Of a stretch of 64,000 nucleotides of DNA, positions 59,965-64,000 are shown piece by piece (positions within the stretch are counted from its first letter, which is position 1; each line of letters opens with the position of its first letter). The translations under genes were made by a program, and so were the position numbers. Origin of the DNA: DASUXA01 sp036378155. GTDB taxonomy: Bacteria; Actinomycetota; Actinomycetes; Mycobacteriales; Micromonosporaceae. Under the pieces are notes generated by a model. That model worked only from the letters and a program-made list of their open reading frames with translations. It did not search any database and was not told where the DNA came from. The stretch is from assembly GCA_036378155.1 (NCBI GenBank), contig DASUXA010000007.1, forward strand, positions 19,426 to 83,425, read 5' to 3'.

Positions 59965-62811
59965 TCAGACCACGACGCTGACCATCCGACCCGGTACCAC
60001 GATGACCTTGCGCGGCTCCCGCCCCGCCAGGTGCTCGGCGACCGCCGCCAGCGCGGCGTGGCGTACCGCCGCCTCGGTCGCGTCCGCCGCGACCTCGACC
60101 CGCGCCCGCACCTTGCCGTTCACCTGTACCGGGTAGGTCACCGACTCGGCGACCAGCAGCGCCGGATCGGCGACCGGGAAGTCGACGTAGGTGACGGTCT
60201 CCTGGTGACCCAGTCGCCGCCACAGCTCCTCCGCCAGATGCGGGGCGAACGGCGCGATCATCAGCACCAGCGGGTCGGCCAGTTCGCGGGCGGTACCGTC
60301 GCCGGACACCGCGGTCGCCCGGTTGGTCAGCTCGATCAGCTTGGCGATCGCCGTGTTGAACCGCATGCCGTCCATGTCGGCGCGTACCCCGTCGATGGTG
60401 CGGTGCAGCAGTCGCCGGGTCTGTTCGTCCAGCGGCCGGTCGCTGACCCGGGTGTCGCCGGTCTGCTCGTCCACGACCAGCCGCCAGACCCGCTGCAGGA
60501 ACCGGTGCGCCCCGACGACGGCGCGCGTCTCCCACGGGCGGGAGACCTCCAGCGGACCCATCGACATCTCGTACACCCGGAAGGTGTCCGCGCCGTACTG
60601 CGCGCACATGTCGTCCGGAGTCACCACGTTCTTCAGCGACTTGCCCATCTTGCCGTACTCGCGGCGAACCTCCGTGTCGCCCCAGAAGTACCGGCCGTCC
60701 CGCTCGACGACCTCCTCGGCGGGCACGTAGGCGCCCCGCGCGTCGGTGTACGCGTACGCCTGGATGTACCCCTGGTTGAACAACTTCCGGTACGGCTCGA
60801 AGCTGCTGACATAGCCCAGGTCGTACAGCACCTTGTGCCAGAACCGGGCGTACAGCAGGTGCAGCACGGCGTGCTCGACGCCGCCCACGTACAGATCGAC
60901 GCCGCCGGAGTCCGCCTCGAACCGCGGTCCCATCCAGTACCGCTCGTTCTCCGGGTCGACCAGCGCCCGGTCGTTGGTCGGGTCCAGGTACCGCATCTCG
61001 TACCAGCACGAACCCGCCCACTGCGGCATGGTGTTGGTTTCCCGGACGTACCGCTTCGGTCCGTCGCCCAGGTCCAGTTCGACCTCGACCCAGTCCTTCG
61101 CGCGCGACAGCGGAGTCTCCGGCGACGACTCGGCGTCCTCCGGGTCGAACGTCTTCGGCGAGAAGTCGTCGACCTCGGGCAGCTCCACCGGCAGCATCGA
61201 CTCGGGCAGCGCGACGGGCAGCCCGTGCTCGTCGTACACGATCGGGAACGGCTCGCCCCAGTACCGCTGCCGGCTAAACAGCCAGTCGCGCAGCCGGTAG
61301 GTGACCGCGCCGGCGCCGTAGCCGCGCTCCTCCAGCCAGGCGGTCACGCGCCGCTTCGCCTCGTCGATCCCCAGCCCGTCCAGCACCAGGCCGCGCTCCG
61401 GGTCGGCGGAGTTGATCGCCGGGCCTTCCCCGGTGTACGCCTTGCCGTCGAAGTCGTCCGGCGGGCGCACGGTACGGATGATCGGCAGGTCGAAGACCTC
61501 GGCGAACTCCCAGTCCCGCTCGTCCTGGCCGGGTACCGCCATGATCGCGCCGGTGCCGTACCCGGCCAGCACGTAGTCGGCGACGAAGATCGGGATCTGC
61601 GCGCCGTTCGCCGGGTTCGTGGCGTACCCGCCGACGAAGACGCCGGTCTTCTCCTTCGCGTCGGCCTGCCGCTCGACGTCCGTCTTGCCGGCGGCGAAGG
61701 CGCGGTACCCGGCGACCGCCTCGGCGGGGGTGGCGTACCCGCCGGTCCACGCCGGCTTCGTGCCCTCCGGCCACTGCGCCGCCACCAGGGAGTCGACCAG
61801 GGCGTGCTCGGGCGCCAGCACCATGTACGTGGCGCCGAACAGGGTGTCCGGTCGGGTGGTGAACACCCGCACCGGCCCGGCGTCGGTGGGGAACTCGATG
61901 TGCGCGCCGGTGGACCTGCCGATCCAGTTGCGCTGCATCAGTTTGATCGGCTCGGGCCAGTCCAGCGCGTCCAGGTCGGCCAGCAGCCGGTCGGCGTACG
62001 CGGTGATCCGCATCATCCACTGGCGCAGGTTGCGCTTGTACACCGGGAAGTTGCCCCGCTCGGACCGGCCGTCCGCGGTGATCTCCTCGTTCGCCAGCAC
62101 CGTGCCCAGCCCCGGGCACCAGTTGACCGGCGCCTCGGAGATGTACGCCAGCCGGTGGTCGTCGACGATCACCCGCCGCTCGACCGGCGACAGGTCCGCC
62201 CACGCCCGACCGTCCGGAGTGGCCCGCTCGCCGCGTTCGAACTCGTCGATCAGCTCCTCGATCGGACGGGCGCGACGCAGGTCGGGGTCGAACCAGGAGT
62301 TGAAGATCTTCAGGAAGATCCACTGGGTCCAGCGGTAGAACTCGACGTCGGTGGTGGCGACCGAGCGGCGTTCGTCGTGCGCCAGCCCCAGCCGGCGCAG
62401 CTGCGACCGGTACCGCTCGACGTTCTCCTCGGTGGTCTTGCGCGGATGCGTGCCGGTCTGCACGGCGTACTGCTCGGCGGGCAGCCCGAACGCGTCGAAG
62501 CCCATCGCGTGCAGCACGTTGCGCCCCGCCATCCGCTGGTACCGCCCGAAGCAGTCGGTGCCGATGTACCCCAGCGGGTGTCCGACGTGCAGCCCCGCGC
62601 CGGACGGATACGGGAACATGTCCAGCACGTACATCTTCTCCGCGCCGGAGCGCGGGTGGCCCGGATCGCTCAGCTCGCCCGTCGGGTTCGGGGTATGGAA
62701 GGTGCCGTGCTCAGCCCAGTACTTCTGCCAGCGCGCCTCGATGTCGTTCGCCGTCGCCGCGGTGTACCGGTACGGCGGAATGTCCCCCGTGATCTGCTCT
62801 GCCTCGCTCAT
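59965..62811 (-). CDS. leuS: Leucyl-tRNA synthetase
   Basis: A 948-residue class I synthetase. The HIGH motif reads FPYPSGAGLHVGHPLGY near residue 65-80 and the KMSKS motif reads YGKMGKSLKNV near 720. The editing domain (about 270-450) is present with the threonine-rich region FTTRPDTLFGATYMVLAPEH. Length and order are normal for actinobacteria. The ATG at 62811 has GAGG before it; an in-frame ATG at 62871 lies inside the leader terminator and is rejected. A leucine-rich leader peptide and an intrinsic terminator precede the gene, suggesting attenuation by leucyl-tRNA supply. Confidence 0.96.
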   Translation of the reverse strand: MSEAEQITGDIPPYRYTAATANDIEARWQKYWAEHGTFHTPNPTGELSDPGHPRSGAEKMYVLDMFPYPSGAGLHVGHPLGYIGTDCFGRYQRMAGRNVLHAMGFDAFGLPAEQYAVQTGTHPRKTTEENVERYRSQLRRLGLAHDERRSVATTDVEFYRWTQWIFLKIFNSWFDPDLRRARPIEELIDEFERGERATPDGRAWADLSPVERRVIVDDHRLAYISEAPVNWCPGLGTVLANEEITADGRSERGNFPVYKRNLRQWMMRITAYADRLLADLDALDWPEPIKLMQRNWIGRSTGAHIEFPTDAGPVRVFTTRPDTLFGATYMVLAPEHALVDSLVAAQWPEGTKPAWTGGYATPAEAVAGYRAFAAGKTDVERQADAKEKTGVFVGGYATNPANGAQIPIFVADYVLAGYGTGAIMAVPGQDERDWEFAEVFDLPIIRTVRPPDDFDGKAYTGEGPAINSADPERGLVLDGLGIDEAKRRVTAWLEERGYGAGAVTYRLRDWLFSRQRYWGEPFPIVYDEHGLPVALPESMLPVELPEVDDFSPKTFDPEDAESSPETPLSRAKDWVEVELDLGDGPKRYVRETNTMPQWAGSCWYEMRYLDPTNDRALVDPENERYWMGPRFEADSGGVDLYVGGVEHAVLHLLYARFWHKVLYDLGYVSSFEPYRKLFNQGYIQAYAYTDARGAYVPAEEVVERDGRYFWGDTEVRREYGKMGKSLKNVVTPDDMCAQYGADTFRVYEMSMGPLEVSRPWETRAVVGAHRFLQRVWRLVVDEQTGDTRVSDRPLDEQTRRLLHRTIDGVRADMDGMRFNTAIAKLIELTNRATAVSGDGTARELADPLVLMIAPFAPHLAEELWRRLGHQETVTYVDFPVADPALLVAESVTYPVQVNGKVRARVEVAADATEAAVRHAALAAVAEHLAGREPRKVIVVPGRMVSVVV

Positions 62812-62856
62812 CCTCGCCACCTCGCGTCGGGTCCAGGGCCATCGTGTGCTGGGCAT

Positions 62857-62883
62857 GAAAAAACCCCTCACGCAGGAGGGGTT
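62857..62883 (-). terminator. leuS: Intrinsic terminator in the leuS leader
   Basis: On the minus strand AACCCCTC (62883-62876) pairs with GAGGGGTT (62869-62862) over a 6-nt loop, and six T follow (62863-62858). This is a classic rho-independent terminator, rare in such a GC-rich genome. It lies 46 nt before the leuS start codon, where it can only act as an attenuator. Confidence 0.8.
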
Positions 62884-62884
62884 G

Positions 62885-62917
62885 CCGTGCTGTCGCCGCG
62901 TCAGCGCGTCAGCACGG
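62885..62917 (-). promoter_or_regulatory. leuS: Upstream hairpin of the leuS attenuator
   Basis: CCGTGCTG (62917-62910) can pair with CAGCACGG (62892-62885), an 8-bp perfect stem that overlaps the last codons and stop of the leader peptide and ends just before the terminator. It fits the 1:2 (protector) hairpin of a transcription attenuator. Confidence 0.55.
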
Positions 62918-62947
62918 CTCGCTAAGGAGCAGGAAGGCCCGGCTCAT
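62909..62947 (-). CDS. leuS leader peptide
   Basis: A 12-codon frame encoding MSRAFLLLSEPC. Three successive leucine codons (CTG CTC CTT, with CTT a rare codon at this GC content) lie at positions 6-8. The ATG is 7 nt after a TACACT -10 box, so translation is probably leaderless. The stop lies in the hairpin that precedes the terminator. Ribosome stalling at the leucines when leucyl-tRNA is scarce should change the RNA fold and let transcription enter leuS. Confidence 0.7.
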   Translation of the reverse strand: MSRAFLLLSEPC

Positions 62948-62954
62948 GGGGTGC

Positions 62955-62960
62955 AGTGTA
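62955..62960 (-). promoter_or_regulatory. leuS: -10 box (TACACT) of the leuS leader
   Basis: TACACT matches TANNNT and lies 7 nt before the leader peptide ATG. The -35 region TGAGCA, 18 bp upstream, is a weak match. Confidence 0.55.
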
Positions 62961-63100
62961 CCGCGTGTCCGCCCAGCGTGCTCACGCGTGTCTCGCCCCG
63001 CCTCCCGCGGGCGCCCCGGCCCCGCCCGGCGCCAGCGTCTCGGCCCCGCTGGCGTGAGCGCTTCGCCGGTGACCCCAGCGAACCCGGCTAGCCTGACAAG

Positions 63101-63133
63101 ATGGGTTCGCCTGCGCCGGACGTCACATCCTGA
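63101..63133 (+). CDS. Possible 10-residue leaderless upstream frame
   Basis: An ATG at 63101 follows TAGCCT (63089-63094) by 6 nt and opens a frame for MGSPAPDVTS. It ends 91 bp before the MoxR gene. It may be a short upstream frame on the MoxR transcript, or the codon may simply be the leaderless-looking 5' end by chance. Confidence 0.3.
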   Translation: MGSPAPDVTS

Positions 63134-63224
63134 TCGCGGTCGACGTCGCGACCGGACTCGCCGGCAACCAATCGCCCTTCCGGTCAGTCATAGCTGGGAG
63201 GCCGGGATCTCAAGGAGGGGGCCA

Positions 63225-64000
63225 GTGACGCTCCAGCGCACCGCGGACGAACTCGGCGGGTCGATGCCCGCGGACGAGTTCGCCGCCGCCACGGACGCCA
63301 TCATCACCAACATCGAACAGGTCATCGAAGGCAAGACGGCCATCGTCCGGCTGGCGCTCGCGGTACTGCTCGCCGAGGGTCACCTGCTCATCGAGGACGT
63401 ACCGGGGGTGGGCAAGACCAAGCTCGCCAAGGCGCTGGCCCGCTCGATCGACTGTTCCGTGCGGCGCATCCAGTTCACTCCGGACCTGCTGCCCAGCGAC
63501 GTGACCGGGGTCAGCGTGTACAACCAGGAGACCCGCGACTTCGAGTTCAAGCCGGGCGCGGTGTTCGCCAACATCGTGGTCGGCGACGAGATCAACCGCG
63601 CCTCGCCGAAGACCCAGTCCGGCCTGCTCGAGTGCATGCAGGAGCGCCAGGTCACGGTCGAGGCCACCTCGCACGAGCTCGCGCGGCCGTTCCTCGTATT
63701 CGCCACGCAGAATCCGGTGGAGTACGAGGGCACCTATCCGCTGCCCGAGGCGCAGGTCGACCGCTTCATGATCCGCGTCTCGCTCGGGTATCCGAACGCG
63801 GAGGAGGAGGCGGGGATGCTCGCCGGCCACGAGGCGCACGACCGCGTGCTCGACCTCGAGGCGGTCGCCGACCGCGCCGAGGTGGTCGAGGCCGTCGAGG
63901 CCGCGCACGGCGTCCACGCCTCGCGGGCGCTGCGCGACTACATCGTCGCCCTCATGCGCCACACCCGCAGCGACGGCCGCGTCGAGCTCGGCTGCTCTCC
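63225..64000 (+). CDS. MoxR-family AAA+ ATPase (partial)
   Basis: The first 258 residues of a MoxR ATPase, cut by the window end (usual length 320-350). Walker A is EDVPGVGKTKLAKAL near residue 60, Walker B and the sensor are VVGDEINRASPKTQSGLLE, and FATQNPVEYEGTYPLPEAQVDRF is the family signature. MoxR proteins act as chaperones, usually with a downstream DUF58 and von Willebrand domain protein that would lie outside the window. The GTG start has a strong AAGGAGGGGG ribosome site. Confidence 0.92.
   Translation, partial: MTLQRTADELGGSMPADEFAAATDAIITNIEQVIEGKTAIVRLALAVLLAEGHLLIEDVPGVGKTKLAKALARSIDCSVRRIQFTPDLLPSDVTGVSVYNQETRDFEFKPGAVFANIVVGDEINRASPKTQSGLLECMQERQVTVEATSHELARPFLVFATQNPVEYEGTYPLPEAQVDRFMIRVSLGYPNAEEEAGMLAGHEAHDRVLDLEAVADRAEVVEAVEAAHGVHASRALRDYIVALMRHTRSDGRVELGCS

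Noticed and set aside
62812..62871. A longer leuS start at the ATG at 62871
   Set aside because: It would place the start inside the terminator hairpin and T run and adds residues not found in the family. The ATG at 62811 has a ribosome site.

Overview
The window is a 64 kb stretch of very GC-rich (about 70% or more) chromosome from an actinobacterium, most likely a member of the Micromonosporaceae. The evidence is a complete division and cell wall (dcw) cluster ending in sepF, yggT and the DivIVA homologue wag31, a murT-gatD pair, a PriA-type HisA, MSMEG-style mycothiol-era DinB-like proteins, many GTG starts, and several start codons that sit directly 6-7 nt behind a TANNNT -10 box (leaderless mRNAs). 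It is core chromosome. I see no insertion sequence, prophage, CRISPR array, rRNA or tRNA.

Layout. 1-13951: an ABC exporter cut by the window edge, a DinB-like protein, a FIST ligand sensor next to a GAF-GAF-GGDEF-EAL cyclic-di-GMP enzyme, a response regulator/histidine kinase/MFS operon facing a LolA-like protein plus ABC-2 transporter operon, and a long-chain acyl-CoA ligase. 14048-18867: a MocR regulator divergent from a YczE membrane protein, a TerC protein behind a yybP-ykoY (manganese) riboswitch, and a family 20 hexosaminidase. 18902-24585: the histidine operon hisD-hisC-hisB-small membrane protein-hisH-small membrane protein-priA-hisF. 24959-34555: a LON-domain protein, a DUF2567-type membrane protein, dnaE, a MinD-like ATPase, an unknown membrane-anchored protein, an RluA-family pseudouridine synthase, lspA and a TraR/DksA-type zinc finger protein. 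34706-38857: a CPA1 antiporter, a DUF167 protein, an acidic repeat protein, wag31 and yggT.

38889-56841 (all minus strand) is the dcw cluster, read from mraZ downward: mraZ, rsmH, ftsL-like, ftsI, murE, murF, mraY, murD, ftsW, murG, murC, ftsQ, ftsZ, yggS, sepF, yggT, wag31. The usual pgeF/ylmD gene between ftsZ and yggS is absent. Divergent from mraZ lie murT and gatD, which amidate the D-glutamate of lipid II, so precursor synthesis, its amidation and septation are encoded back to back. After that come a mycothiol-isomerase-like protein, leuS behind what looks like a leucine-codon attenuator, and the start of a MoxR ATPase gene.

The most interesting signals are regulatory. They are a leaderless 12-residue leader peptide with three consecutive leucine codons followed by an intrinsic terminator ahead of leuS; four GTGG boxes with exact 10-bp spacing over the mraZ promoter, with further GTGG blocks towards murT; the riboswitch ahead of terC; a direct repeat in the MocR/yczE gap; and a roughly 50-bp dispersed repeat found both inside the 3' end of priA and between mraY and murF.
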